Under the pieces are notes generated by a model. That model saw nothing but the letters and a program-made list of their open reading frames with translations. It was not told the DNA's origin and made no database searches. From Deltaproteobacteria bacterium (GTDB taxonomy: Bacteria; Desulfobacterota; Desulfobacteria; Desulfobacterales; C00003060), in assembly GCA_019309815.1 (NCBI GenBank), contig JAFDFO010000048.1, positions 1-19,731 on the forward strand: 19,731 nt of DNA. Direction: 5' to 3'. The position numbers were made by a program, and so were the translations under genes. Shown one piece after another: positions 1 to 8,005 of the stretch. How positions within the stretch are numbered: the stretch's first letter is position 1; the number at the start of each line of letters is the position of its first letter.

Positions 1-293
1 AGGAATAGGCACTCGGTCTACACTATTTTTTTGCGGGGAAAATACGGAGGGAAAATCAGTAGTGTTGGATGAGTGGTGACTACCGGCAGCGGATATTGGA
101 GACAAGGTGTTCGGAAATCTTGCGATAAGGATTGCATATCAAAAGTGGATTAGCTCCCAAATAGCGGGTTTTTCAGGATGTGTTCCGACTCAAGATATCT
201 TTACATAATCGTGGATATTTGAAGCGAGGAATTTGTCAAGATAGCTTCCCATTATCATTGGTATTGGAAATATCAAAATAACGCAACCATATC
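1..293. other. Left-edge stretch with no recognised gene
   Basis: No open frame of useful length, no tRNA-like arms and no clear repeat were seen here. It lies downstream of the leftward-transcribed gene that ends at 326. It may be plain intergenic DNA or the 3' side of a gene outside the window. Confidence 0.4.
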
Positions 294-325
294 AAAACCC
301 CACGCCTCCCAATGAGAAACGGGGT
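294..325 (-). terminator. Possible weak terminator after the Cys-rich unknown gene
   Basis: Read on the minus strand directly after the stop codon at 326-328, ACCCC (325-321) can pair with GGGGT (301-297) across a 19-nt loop. The right arm runs into only four T. The stem is short and the loop long, so this is a weak candidate. Confidence 0.25.
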
Positions 326-802
326 CTATTCTGGAGTAAGCGTTTGTAGGAACGTACACACTATCTGGTTATGGGGCACCGACAGATTCGAAGGCACGTA
401 GCCCACAAGACAGTCGCATCGTTTCAGCTCGTTTGCCTCACCAAGCATAGGGTGTATACAACCAAATTCGTCTACGTCGCAGTTAGAGGTAGTCTTCAGT
501 ACCTTCACTAACCGTTTCTGAGGCCTTCCCTCATACCCACACTGTACCCACTCAAGAACCGTGCTCCCGTTATTTTTTTCGCCGTACGAGGTCAGATACT
601 TGCAGCGATACGTCAGGTTTCTTGCGTTAATTCCAATACAGAGCCTACTTTCGAGCATCGGGCAGTCGTCCCCGACACCCACGGAAAAGACGGCGTCCTT
701 GTTGGGCTTGGGCTGCTTTCGGACTGCAAAGAACATAGTACCGGCAGGGATAATGTAGATACGGTCTTCTGCTTCGAATTCTTTGTGGTCTATTATCGGC
801 AT
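326..802 (-). CDS. Unknown cysteine-rich protein, 158 aa
   Basis: I do not recognise this protein. It is 158 residues from an ATG at 802. It has nine cysteines spread along its length, including a close pair in RCDC near residue 130, and no evident signal peptide or membrane segment. The cysteines could bind a metal or form disulfides, but no known zinc-finger spacing was seen. It lies 39 bp after the NYN nuclease gene in the same direction, so it could be the last gene of the parAB transcript. However, no good Shine-Dalgarno sequence precedes the ATG, and the amino-acid style differs from its neighbours. It may be an accessory gene added at the end of a conserved operon. Length and lack of stops favour a real gene; function is unknown. 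Confidence 0.55.
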   Translation of the reverse strand: MPIIDHKEFEAEDRIYIIPAGTMFFAVRKQPKPNKDAVFSVGVGDDCPMLESRLCIGINARNLTYRCKYLTSYGEKNNGSTVLEWVQCGYEGRPQKRLVKVLKTTSNCDVDEFGCIHPMLGEANELKRCDCLVGYVPSNLSVPHNQIVCTFLQTLTPE

Positions 803-841
803 TTACTTAGAAGCCGTTAGGCAGTGGATTGATAATCTCGG

Positions 842-1369
842 TTAAAGCTTTCTTATCCTGGAGTGGCTCTTTCGTTGTCGCTTGGATGTGCGGCGCGGAG
901 GACCCTTCTTTTTCGTTGTAGGTATCCATCCTTCGTCTACTTCCTCCACAAAGTCGGCCTGATACATGTCGGGATGTGTGGCAAACGCCATCGTATTCTC
1001 AAACTCAATGGAATCCATCGTCGCCGCTCCATGTTCGCTGGCAAAATCAGCAACCTCTCGGTCGGAAGTCACCACAACAATCCGCTCGCGTTCCCGGGTT
1101 ACTATGCGTTTGATAACAGCATCAGCTGACTCACCCCGTCGTGAAAAGAGAACATGGATGCCCTTCCACCGCGTCCTGGCTTCCATGCTATGGTCCGCAT
1201 GCGTTCCGTCAAACACTATCGTTACCGGGTGATGCTTTACTTTCTTGTATGAATCCAGACGCCGCAGAAGGGCCTCTCGGCCTTCCTCCAAACTGCGGTG
1301 TTCAATGTCACTTAGGACTGTTGACTGGCGGATCAGGTTGTACCCATCTATTACGATGTGGATGGACAT
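842..1369 (-). CDS. NYN-domain (YacP/Rae1-like) RNA nuclease, 175 aa
   Basis: This is a PIN-like NYN-domain protein of the YacP family. The Bacillus member (Rae1) is a ribosome-associated endoribonuclease that cuts mRNA. The sequence opens with a hydrophobic strand and IDGYN at residues 7-11 (acidic D8, N11). FDG follows at 53-55 (D54), SADA at 81-84 (D83) and TSDREVADFA at 101-110 (D103). These acidic residues are the expected metal-binding set of the fold. The C-terminus, from about residue 152, is a strongly basic tail rich in K and R, suited to RNA or ribosome binding. The ATG lies 9 bp after the parB stop with no visible Shine-Dalgarno, which suggests translational coupling to parB. The family call is firm; the target RNA is unknown. 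Confidence 0.85.
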   Translation of the reverse strand: MSIHIVIDGYNLIRQSTVLSDIEHRSLEEGREALLRRLDSYKKVKHHPVTIVFDGTHADHSMEARTRWKGIHVLFSRRGESADAVIKRIVTRERERIVVVTSDREVADFASEHGAATMDSIEFENTMAFATHPDMYQADFVEEVDEGWIPTTKKKGPPRRTSKRQRKSHSRIRKL

Positions 1370-1378
1370 GAGGAGTGG

Positions 1379-2239
1379 CTAAGAGGTCTTCAATCGGGCA
1401 ATCAACCGCTCAAGATCTTCGTTGCTGTAAAACTCAACTTGAAGCTTTCCCCGGTTTCCCCGCCAAGTGATTTGCACTCGAGAGCCAAGGTGTCGGGTCA
1501 GGTCATCAGCCAGGCTTTCCATATAGATGGCTTCGGACGTCTGCTCCTTTGACCTGGAGGCCTTGGGCTTGCGATCTTTGAGTCTCTTGATCAGAGCCTC
1601 GGCGGCCCGGACAGAAAGATTTTCCGAGATGATGCGCCGCCAAGCCATCTTCTGCTGAGCCGGGTTCTCGGCACCTAGAAGCGCCATGGCATGACCCATA
1701 CTTAGGGTGTTGTTCATAATATCAGTTTTGATTGGCTTCGGCAGGTTCAGGAGGCGCAGAAAATTGGCGACAGTAGAACGGTTCTGACCCACGCGCTTGG
1801 CAACCTCTTTTTGGGTGAGGTCAAATTCCTTTATCAGGCGATAATAAGCATCTGCCTTCTCCAACGGATTCAGATCCTGTCGTTGTATGTTCTCGACGAG
1901 AGCTGTCTCAACCATTTCAGCACCAGCAGCTTCCTTAACAACTACCGGAACCTGCTTAATCCCTGCCAGACGAGCCGCACGCCAGCGTCGCTCTCCCACA
2001 ATCAATTCATATCCGGTTGGAACGGTTCGTACAACAAGAGGCTGAATGATTCCTTTCTCCTTTATTGAGTCTGACAGTCCTGTTAGCTCCTGGTCGGAGA
2101 AGTGCCGTCTGGGCTGATACGGGTTGGGTCGAATCGCATCAAGGTCGCAGTAGAAAAAAGACTCTGGTCCCAACTCCGACTTGTTCACGTCAGGTATAAG
2201 GGCGTCCAAACCTCGACCCAACACCTTCTTCTTAGGCAT
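1379..2239 (-). CDS. parB: Chromosome partitioning protein ParB
   Basis: ParB/Spo0J is the CTPase clamp that loads at parS sites near the replication origin and spreads along DNA, working with ParA to segregate chromosomes. From the chosen start the protein has 286 residues, usual for chromosomal ParB. It shows the N-terminal LGRGLDALIP motif, the GERRWRA nucleotide-binding box (82-88), the ENIQR box (116-120) and a helix-turn-helix at about 141-163, followed by a C-terminal dimerisation region. The ATG at 2239 is preceded by GGAGGGG (2251-2245) with a 5-nt gap. It overlaps the last codons of parA by 8 nt (ATGCCTAA), so it is preferred to the ATG at 2257, which lies upstream of that ribosome site. 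I saw no parS-like palindrome in the window. Confidence 0.95.
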   Translation of the reverse strand: MPKKKVLGRGLDALIPDVNKSELGPESFFYCDLDAIRPNPYQPRRHFSDQELTGLSDSIKEKGIIQPLVVRTVPTGYELIVGERRWRAARLAGIKQVPVVVKEAAGAEMVETALVENIQRQDLNPLEKADAYYRLIKEFDLTQKEVAKRVGQNRSTVANFLRLLNLPKPIKTDIMNNTLSMGHAMALLGAENPAQQKMAWRRIISENLSVRAAEALIKRLKDRKPKASRSKEQTSEAIYMESLADDLTRHLGSRVQITWRGNRGKLQVEFYSNEDLERLIARLKTS

Positions 2240-3008
2240 GCCGTCCCCTCCATCCATTCATGATCTCTTTGGCGAGGGCCAGATAGCTTTGGGCTCCTCT
2301 GGATGTGATATCATAGAGTACTATGGGCTTGCCAAAACTGGGAGCCTCGCCCAGCCGCACATTCCTTGGGATGCGTGTCTCAAAGACTATACGCCCGAAG
2401 TGTTTCCTGGCCTCTTCAGCAACCTGATGCGAGAGGTTATTTCGACCATCGAACATGGTCAGGACCACCCCTTCAATGACAAGCCTCGGATTCAGGTTCC
2501 TCTTAATCCTCTTAAAGGTCTGAAGGAGCTGGCTCAAACCTTCCAGTGCATAGAACTCGCACTGCAGGGGGATCAACAAAGCGTGGGCCGCGGTCAACGC
2601 ATTCACGGTCAGAAGGTTCAAGGAAGGGGGGCAATCAAGCAGTATGTAGGCGTATTCTTCGCCAAGGGGCCTTAGTAGGTCCCGGAGGAACGTTTCCCGA
2701 TTTGGCTGAGAGATCAATTCCACCTCAGCCCCAATCAGATCGATACTCGCAGGGAGCACTTTCAGGTGAGTCAGATCAGTATCTACTACGAGCTCTTCGA
2801 CCGCGTGCCTTTCAATCAAGCCATGATAGAGGTTCTTGGGGAGATCAGCTTTGTCTATACCAACTCCGGTCGTTGCATTTCCCTGTGGGTCGCAGTCGAC
2901 AAGCAGGGTTTTGCGCTCGGCTACAGCAAGGGCTGCGCCAAGGTTCACGGCGGTGGTTGTTTTGCCAACGCCTCCCTTCTGGTTCGCTATGCAAATAATA
3001 TGACTCAC
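2232..3008 (-). CDS. parA: Chromosome partitioning ATPase ParA (Soj)
   Basis: ParA/Soj is the Walker-type ATPase that binds nucleoid DNA and is displaced by ParB to move origins apart. The deviant Walker A motif KGGVGKTT is at residues 11-18, and DCDPQGN at 38-44 is the conserved A' region. The DCPPSLN segment further on is the Walker B site. I chose the GTG at 3008, which gives 258 residues and the usual family N-terminus, a short strand then KGGVGKTT. A weak AGG lies about 7 nt upstream. An upstream ATG at 3077 would add 23 residues unlike the family. The gene overlaps parB by 8 nt, so the two are translationally coupled. The pair is divergent from the M48 protease gene. Confidence 0.95.
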   Translation of the reverse strand: MSHIICIANQKGGVGKTTTAVNLGAALAVAERKTLLVDCDPQGNATTGVGIDKADLPKNLYHGLIERHAVEELVVDTDLTHLKVLPASIDLIGAEVELISQPNRETFLRDLLRPLGEEYAYILLDCPPSLNLLTVNALTAAHALLIPLQCEFYALEGLSQLLQTFKRIKRNLNPRLVIEGVVLTMFDGRNNLSHQVAEEARKHFGRIVFETRIPRNVRLGEAPSFGKPIVLYDITSRGAQSYLALAKEIMNGWRGRHA

Positions 3009-3055
3009 GAAAAAACCTATACTAGTGTGCCCACGTACAAAATGAGGTGAACGCT

Positions 3056-3085
3056 TTGACAAAAGACCAGCGCACATTTTCTAAC
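3056..3085 (+). promoter_or_regulatory. Candidate sigma-70 promoter for the M48 protease gene
   Basis: TTGACA at 3056-3061 is a perfect -35 box. TCTAAC at 3080-3085 is a 4/6 -10 box at 18-bp spacing. It lies in the divergent space between parA and the protease gene and points to the protease. The leader would be roughly 50-130 nt depending on the start codon. Confidence 0.45.
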
Positions 3086-3220
3086 ACAAAAAAGGTCTTT
3101 TTCAAAGCCATAACGCCTTGACCATCAGAAAGCAGGAGGAATTCCTTGATTTGTTCACCATTGGCAATTATGTTGTGGGAAAAAGTGTACTTAGCCCATT
3201 TTGGAGAAGACTCGGAATCA

Positions 3221-4675
3221 ATGAACGGTGTGATGCGCTTTCCAAGAATAGTCATATTCGCAGTTTTTATGGCGGTGATTGCCATGCAAGGCAATTCCGA
3301 GGCCTACGCGTTTTCTTCGTCCGTTGCCTCCTTGACGGCACAGGACGAAAAGAAACTGGGCAAGAAACTCATGCTCTACGTAAGGGAAAACTATGTAATT
3401 ATTGAAGATCCTTCGATAGCCAACTATGTCGAGAAAATTGGGCAGCGCATTGTAGCAGAAATCCCAACTTTACCCTTTGATTTTCATTTCTATGTCATTG
3501 AGGAAGAGGTGTACAATGCCTTCGCTGGCCCCGGGGGCTACATATTCATCAACAGTGGGCTTCTGGCGGCCATGGAGAGTGAAGAAGAACTGGCTGGCAT
3601 TATAGCCCATGAGGTTGCCCATGTGTTGTGTCATCACATTTCCAAGCAGATGCAAAGGGCAAAGAAGATTAACATAGCGACCATGGCCGGTGTCCTGGCC
3701 GCAATATTCCTGGGCGGAGGTGCTGATGTCACAAGTGCAATGGCAACGGGCTCCTTAGCAACAGGCCAGTCCTTTGCCCTGAAGTATAGCCGTGAGCATG
3801 AGGTGGAGGCCGACCAGGTGGGTATGAAATACCTTATCAAGGCTGGTTATGGCGGCGAAGGACTGCTGAGAGTGTTGGGAGAGATTCGGTCCGCACGATG
3901 GTTTGGTCCTGAAGACATTCCTACTTATCTGACTACCCATCCAGCCGTCGAAGCCAGAATGGCTTATCTTGATACCTGGATACAGACCCACCCCAAAGAA
4001 GCCGAATCGGTTCGCCCCATAGATCCGACCGAGTTCCGTAAAGTCCGTACCAAGCTAATCGCCCTTTATGGCGATACTGAGGCCGCTCGGGGTACATTTG
4101 ACTCAGAACTCCGACGCGACCCGGAAGACGCATTGGCATATTACGGAAAAGGGCTTTTCCTCGACCGAGAAGGTCACAGAAAAGAGGCAGCAGAAAACCT
4201 AAGAAAGGCTCTTCAATGGCGTCCTCTCGATCCAGACATAGTCCGGGACCTTGGCAAGATCTACTTCCATATGGGCGATTATGAGATCGCCTTGAAGACG
4301 CTAAAGGGAGCCCTTGCTTTCAATCCAGAAGACTCCGAGGGGTGGTTCCTTCTAGGGCGATCACAGGCGGAGATGGGAGATCTTGATGGCGCTCTGGACA
4401 GCTTCAAAACCTTACGGAACAATGCACCCCACTATTTGCCCGGGATCTATTACCTGGGGGAAACTTATGGAAAGCTTGGCAGTTTTGGGGAGGCCCACTT
4501 CTACTTGGGGTTCTATTATCTGGAAAAAGGACGATTCAGGAATGCCGAATTTCACCTGAATCGTGCCTTTGACCTCCTGCCAAAAGGAACTGTGAAGAGA
4601 AATACCGTGGAAAAGGCTCTCAAACAGATTTCGGGGGCTGAGGCGAACGATCGTAATAAGCAAAGTGCATGGTGA
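3221..4675 (+). CDS. BepA-like M48 zinc metalloprotease with C-terminal TPRs
   Basis: This is a secreted M48 peptidase fused to tetratricopeptide repeats, the architecture of BepA (YfgC), which does quality control of outer-membrane protein and LPS-transport assembly in the periplasm. From 3221 the N-terminus is a signal peptide: basic start, hydrophobic IVIFAVFMAVIAM, then a probable cleavage near SEAYA. The zinc motif HEVAH falls at about residues 130-134 and the third-ligand region EVEAD about 60 residues later. At least four TPR units fill the last 180 residues. A TTG at 3146 in the same frame has a much better ribosome site (AGGAGGA at 3134-3140, 5-nt gap). It would put 25 residues before the signal peptide, so the start is unsettled. 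The 3' end overlaps the convergent EF-G gene by 56 bp. Confidence 0.9.
   Translation: MNGVMRFPRIVIFAVFMAVIAMQGNSEAYAFSSSVASLTAQDEKKLGKKLMLYVRENYVIIEDPSIANYVEKIGQRIVAEIPTLPFDFHFYVIEEEVYNAFAGPGGYIFINSGLLAAMESEEELAGIIAHEVAHVLCHHISKQMQRAKKINIATMAGVLAAIFLGGGADVTSAMATGSLATGQSFALKYSREHEVEADQVGMKYLIKAGYGGEGLLRVLGEIRSARWFGPEDIPTYLTTHPAVEARMAYLDTWIQTHPKEAESVRPIDPTEFRKVRTKLIALYGDTEAARGTFDSELRRDPEDALAYYGKGLFLDREGHRKEAAENLRKALQWRPLDPDIVRDLGKIYFHMGDYEIALKTLKGALAFNPEDSEGWFLLGRSQAEMGDLDGALDSFKTLRNNAPHYLPGIYYLGETYGKLGSFGEAHFYLGFYYLEKGRFRNAEFHLNRAFDLLPKGTVKRNTVEKALKQISGAEANDRNKQSAW
4524..4564 (-). terminator. Intrinsic terminator of the EF-G gene, inside the protease gene
   Basis: ACGATTCAGG at 4531-4540 and CCTGAATCGT at 4555-4564 are perfect 10-bp inverted arms with a 14-nt loop. 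Read on the minus strand the hairpin is followed by CC and then TTTTT (4528-4524). It begins 55 bp past the EF-G stop codon, so it fits a terminator for that gene. It lies within the TPR-coding part of the opposing protease gene. Confidence 0.7.
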
Positions 4676-6674
4676 AGGTTCCGCGGCCCTGAGTAGCAGA
4701 ACGGAGGGCGGTCGAATAGCCGAACATCCTGGACAAAGGCACCGTGGCATTCACAATATGTATTTCACCACGTTGGCGTAGGTGCTCAATCTTGCCCCCC
4801 CGGGCATTAATGTCCCCCATCACATCTCCCATGAAGGTCTCAGTCACTAGGATCTCTACGGCCATAATCGGCTCCAATAGGAGAGGATCCGCCTTTCGCA
4901 GTCCTTCTTTGCAGGCCATGGAAGCAGCAACCTTAAAGGCCAGATCACTGGAAGAAGACTCTTTGTAGGTAGCGCCGATAAGGACAACCGCAACATCGAC
5001 TACCGGATATCCCAGTAGAACACCGCTTTCCAGCGATTCCACGACACCCTGCTCAACATGCGGAACCAATTCTGCGGGCAACGATTCCTCGGACAGGCTG
5101 TTTGCAAACCAATTTCCCTTGCCACGCTCTCTAGGTGACAGTTCGAGCTGCACCTCCCCAAAATGACGAACCCCTCCAATCTCTTTTTCGAACACGGCTG
5201 CTGCCTGGCCTGCCCGCTGAATTGTCTCCTTACAGACAACATGGGGTTTGCCCACATTAACCTGTGTATGGAACTCACGCTTCAAGCGACCTACCAGGAT
5301 CTCAAGGTGAAGTTCACCCATGCCGGAAATGATAGTCTGTCCGGTTTCCTCGTCGTACTTGACCCGAAACGTGGGGTCCTCGATCTCAAGTTTGCCTAGC
5401 GCCTGCTCGATTCTTTCCTGATCTGCATGTGTCTTGGGCTCCACAGCTACTGAGATGACAGGTTCGTAGGCATCAATCGCCTCAAGGACAATGGGGTCCG
5501 ACGGATGACACAGCGTGTCGCCAGTCACTGAGGCCTTCAACCCAACTATGCCGACAATATTCCCGACTCCTGCCTCGGTGATACGCTGACGCTTATTGGC
5601 GTGCATAGCAAGGATTCTTGCCACCTTTTCTTTTACCTGCTTGGTGGGATTTAGAGCCTCGTCACCAGTATGTAGGCGGCCTGAGTATATGCGGACATAA
5701 TTCAATCTCCGTCCCTGGTCCATCATCACCTTAAACACTAAAGCAGCCAACGGTGCACTCTCCGAGGGATGGACCTTTTTGACTTGTCCCGTTTTGGGGT
5801 CAAACCCCTCCTTGGGAGGCACGTCGAGGGGACTCGGAAGAAAGTCAGCAATACCATCCAGAAGTGGTTGTATCCCCTTGTTCTTAAGAGCAGCACCACA
5901 AAACACAGGAACAAGCTCTAGACCAATAGTCGCTCTTCGGATGACGGGAACGAGCATCTCAGGCGTCACAGGGGCTTCTGCGAGATAGGCATCCATTATT
6001 GGGTCATCAAGCTCTGCTACCGACTCAACGAGCTTCTCTCGGTATTCAACGGCGGTTTCCATCAAACGTTCTGGGATATCCGTGATCCTGAAAGTCTCTC
6101 CCAGGGTTTCCTCATCCCAGACAAGCTGTTTCATTGTCAGCAGGTCAAGTACTCCTTGAAAAGATTCCTCGAGTCCCGCCGGTATCTGCATAATAAGCGG
6201 GTTTGCCCCTAGACGATCAGACATCATCTGAACGGTTCCGAAGTAATCAGCACCAGCACGATCCAGTTTGTTCACAAAGGCAATCTTGGGCACATGATGT
6301 TTGTCGGCTTGATGCCAGACAGTTTCTGACTGGGGTTGCACGCCTCCCACCGCACAGAATACACCGATCGCTCCATCCAACACCCGGAGGGACCGTTCCA
6401 CCTCAATCGTGAAATCAACGTGTCCAGGTGTGTCAATGAGGTGAATCTCCGAACCCTTCCAATGGCAGGTGGTCACGGCTGAGGTAATGGTGATGCCGCG
6501 TTCTTGCTCATACGGCATCCAGTCCATAACCGCTTCACCATCATGGACCTCGCCCATTTTGTAGGATCGACCCGTGTAGTACAGTATTCGCTCTGTGATA
6601 GTGGTCTTGCCTGCATCAATGTGGGCAATGATGCCGATGTTTCGCATCTTACTGATAGGTGAAACTTTTCCCAT
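4620..6674 (-). CDS. fusA: Elongation factor G (stand-alone, possibly paralogous)
   Basis: EF-G is the GTPase that drives tRNA-mRNA translocation on the ribosome and, with RRF, ribosome recycling. The 684-residue length fits the family (about 690-700). The GTPase motifs are intact: AHIDAGKTT at 17-25, RGITI at 59-63, DTPGH at 81-85 and NKLD at 135-138. Domains II to V follow, including the conserved GMGELHLEI segment. The gene is not in an str operon: no rpsL, rpsG or tuf is beside it. Several Deltaproteobacteria carry two diverged EF-Gs (spdEFG1 and spdEFG2), one for translocation and one for recycling. This could be either, and I cannot tell which from this sequence alone. No clear Shine-Dalgarno precedes the ATG at 6674. 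It follows the GerMN gene by 101 bp in the same direction. Confidence 0.92.
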   Translation of the reverse strand: MGKVSPISKMRNIGIIAHIDAGKTTITERILYYTGRSYKMGEVHDGEAVMDWMPYEQERGITITSAVTTCHWKGSEIHLIDTPGHVDFTIEVERSLRVLDGAIGVFCAVGGVQPQSETVWHQADKHHVPKIAFVNKLDRAGADYFGTVQMMSDRLGANPLIMQIPAGLEESFQGVLDLLTMKQLVWDEETLGETFRITDIPERLMETAVEYREKLVESVAELDDPIMDAYLAEAPVTPEMLVPVIRRATIGLELVPVFCGAALKNKGIQPLLDGIADFLPSPLDVPPKEGFDPKTGQVKKVHPSESAPLAALVFKVMMDQGRRLNYVRIYSGRLHTGDEALNPTKQVKEKVARILAMHANKRQRITEAGVGNIVGIVGLKASVTGDTLCHPSDPIVLEAIDAYEPVISVAVEPKTHADQERIEQALGKLEIEDPTFRVKYDEETGQTIISGMGELHLEILVGRLKREFHTQVNVGKPHVVCKETIQRAGQAAAVFEKEIGGVRHFGEVQLELSPRERGKGNWFANSLSEESLPAELVPHVEQGVVESLESGVLLGYPVVDVAVVLIGATYKESSSSDLAFKVAASMACKEGLRKADPLLLEPIMAVEILVTETFMGDVMGDINARGGKIEHLRQRGEIHIVNATVPLSRMFGYSTALRSATQGRGTFTMHFAYYDRSPQPPKSV

Positions 6675-6724
6675 TAGCTATTCGTTACGCGTCGCATATA
6701 GTGTTTTAAAGCCGTTGTGCACAA

Positions 6725-6751
6725 GCTATACAGCAGGATCTCTGCAGTCAA
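6725..6751 (-). promoter_or_regulatory. Candidate promoter for the EF-G gene
   Basis: On the minus strand TTGACT (6751-6746) and TATAGC (6730-6725) are 15 bp apart, in the 101-bp gap between the GerMN gene and the EF-G gene. The spacing is short and the -10 box imperfect. It is offered only because of its position. Confidence 0.3.
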
Positions 6752-6775
6752 CCCATTCGGATCTTGAGTCCATGG

Positions 6776-7345
6776 TTATTTGATCATTAAGATGTCGGGC
6801 CGAAGGGGAAATCGGATATCGATATGACCGGCAAGTGTTTTCACCTCCCGCCCCTCTATGAGGATCTTGGTAGCTTCGACCTCCGGGACATTGAGGGATA
6901 TAGAGTTGACGACAGAAAACACCGTGAACAATTCGGACAAGGTGCCACCAGGGTGCTTTTCTCTGATGATTCTGTCAAAATCCACGAAGGCAATACCATC
7001 TTCCGTTACATAGAGCGACAGAACGCTCGTTTCCGCTGGCAACGTTGGCAGAAGCCCACTCCTTGGCCCTTCAATCAGGGCATCCACGATGCTTCTGGCG
7101 TGTTCAACTGCATTGTCATGTCGAACCAGTGACCGCTCTTCGGCCTTAAGGGACTGACCGTCTTTATTTGCAAAATAGAGATGAGCCTTTACCTTCGCCA
7201 GATTTGGGAGAAAGCCTCCTGACCGGGACTCGGTTCCCTCTTTGACTGCGGTACTGAAAAGCGCCGTGTAACCAAGCGCAAGTACACCTCCGGCAATAAT
7301 GCAAATAATCACTATGGTCAACAGTTGATAAGGCTTGGTTTTCAT
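6776..7345 (-). CDS. Membrane-anchored GerMN-domain protein, 189 aa
   Basis: The first 30 residues hold a short basic start and one hydrophobic segment (about residues 8-30), which fits an inner-membrane anchor or uncleaved signal. No clear lipobox was seen. The rest resembles the GerMN (sporulation and spore germination) domain: a strand-rich region starting with AHLYFANKDG, then a helix with VDALIEGPRSGLLPTLP, and ending in a strand and ILIEGREVKTL. The domain is known from GerM and LpqB and occurs in many non-spore-formers, where it is placed in the periplasm and linked to the cell wall, but its biochemical role is not settled. The ATG at 7345 has only a weak G-rich stretch upstream. It precedes the EF-G gene in the same orientation. 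Confidence 0.8.
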   Translation of the reverse strand: MKTKPYQLLTIVIICIIAGGVLALGYTALFSTAVKEGTESRSGGFLPNLAKVKAHLYFANKDGQSLKAEERSLVRHDNAVEHARSIVDALIEGPRSGLLPTLPAETSVLSLYVTEDGIAFVDFDRIIREKHPGGTLSELFTVFSVVNSISLNVPEVEATKILIEGREVKTLAGHIDIRFPLRPDILMIK

Positions 7346-7946
7346 GTTGGCTATATCGCCCCCGGTCTGACTAGTTCACACCAACGGAACATCAGCATTA
7401 GGGTTCCCTTCTCAAGGAAGTCTTACCATCCCGAAGGATGGTGACGCAACACGGATGTCAAGTTATTTGTCACAGCTGCTATCTGGAGTCAAGGCCGAAC
7501 GTCGTTTTGCGGTGGAATCTGTCTTCTTGTTATGTGTCTGTACTGACAAGCATTGTCGAGGAGGAGTGGAAACTGAAGTGTGAAGAGGTTGCCTTGCTGC
7601 TTTTCTTTGATCTCGAAAAAGCTTCTCCTTGCCAAGGCAACAAGATAGAGACAAGAGACGTGAAGTAGATTGGTGCTCGCTTCAATCAAAGGACATCTGT
7701 TAGCAAGTCTTGTTATTCTTCATAGATCTTTCTCATTGGTTATCTCCGGCGTATGACAAAAAGTGTCCCATCCTTTGCTGACATACTGGTCAATCCATTA
7801 GTGTAGTATACGCAAACGACTTAACTCGTCCAGGATAGCTGCACCTTGTAATTGACATTATCTTCGTGTTGTTGTAAGAAATAAACGAACAGAATTTGTG
7901 CACCCATGACATTTATCAAGAAATTTGCAGGGGGAGTTAATATTCA
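7346..7946. other. Gene-poor 600-bp stretch
   Basis: No convincing gene was found. A plus-strand frame at 7438-7668 starts inside a hairpin and has no recognisable protein character. The left part holds a 9-bp hairpin (7423-7444). No tRNA T-arm motif or riboswitch core was recognised. The right part becomes AT-rich as it approaches the HU promoter. Confidence 0.45.
7423..7444 (-). other. Stable hairpin with C(UUCG)G loop if transcribed leftwards
   Basis: TTACCATCC (7423-7431) and GGATGGTGA (7436-7444) pair over 9 positions, one of them a wobble, around a 4-nt loop. On the minus strand the loop is TTCG closed by C-G, the extra-stable tetraloop. No T run follows, so it is not a standard terminator. 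It lies 78 bp upstream of the GerMN gene and could be in its leader. Confidence 0.4.
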
Positions 7947-7974
7947 TTGACTTTCTTTGCTAATTGACTATAAT
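7947..7974 (+). promoter_or_regulatory. Strong sigma-70 promoter for HU and the H1-like gene
   Basis: TTGACT at 7947-7952 and a perfect TATAAT at 7969-7974 are 16 bp apart, in AT-rich DNA. Transcription would start near 7981, giving a leader of about 25 nt before the HU start at 8006. AGGAGG at 7995-8000 is the ribosome site. This is the most consensus-like promoter for plus-strand genes in the window. Confidence 0.8.
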
Positions 7975-8005
7975 GATAGCTTAAGTGACATTTCAGGAGG
8001 ACCAG

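Noticed and set aside
966..1371. Plus-strand frames opposite the NYN nuclease gene
   Set aside because: They overlap a well-supported gene on the other strand and have no ribosome sites or family features.
1..3145. parS centromere sites near parAB
   Set aside because: I looked for the CACGTG-centred 16-bp palindrome and did not find one. A degenerate site could be missed by eye.
7438..7668. Plus-strand frame of 76 codons
   Set aside because: Its ATG lies in a hairpin arm, there is no properly spaced ribosome site, and the sequence lacks recognisable protein patterns.
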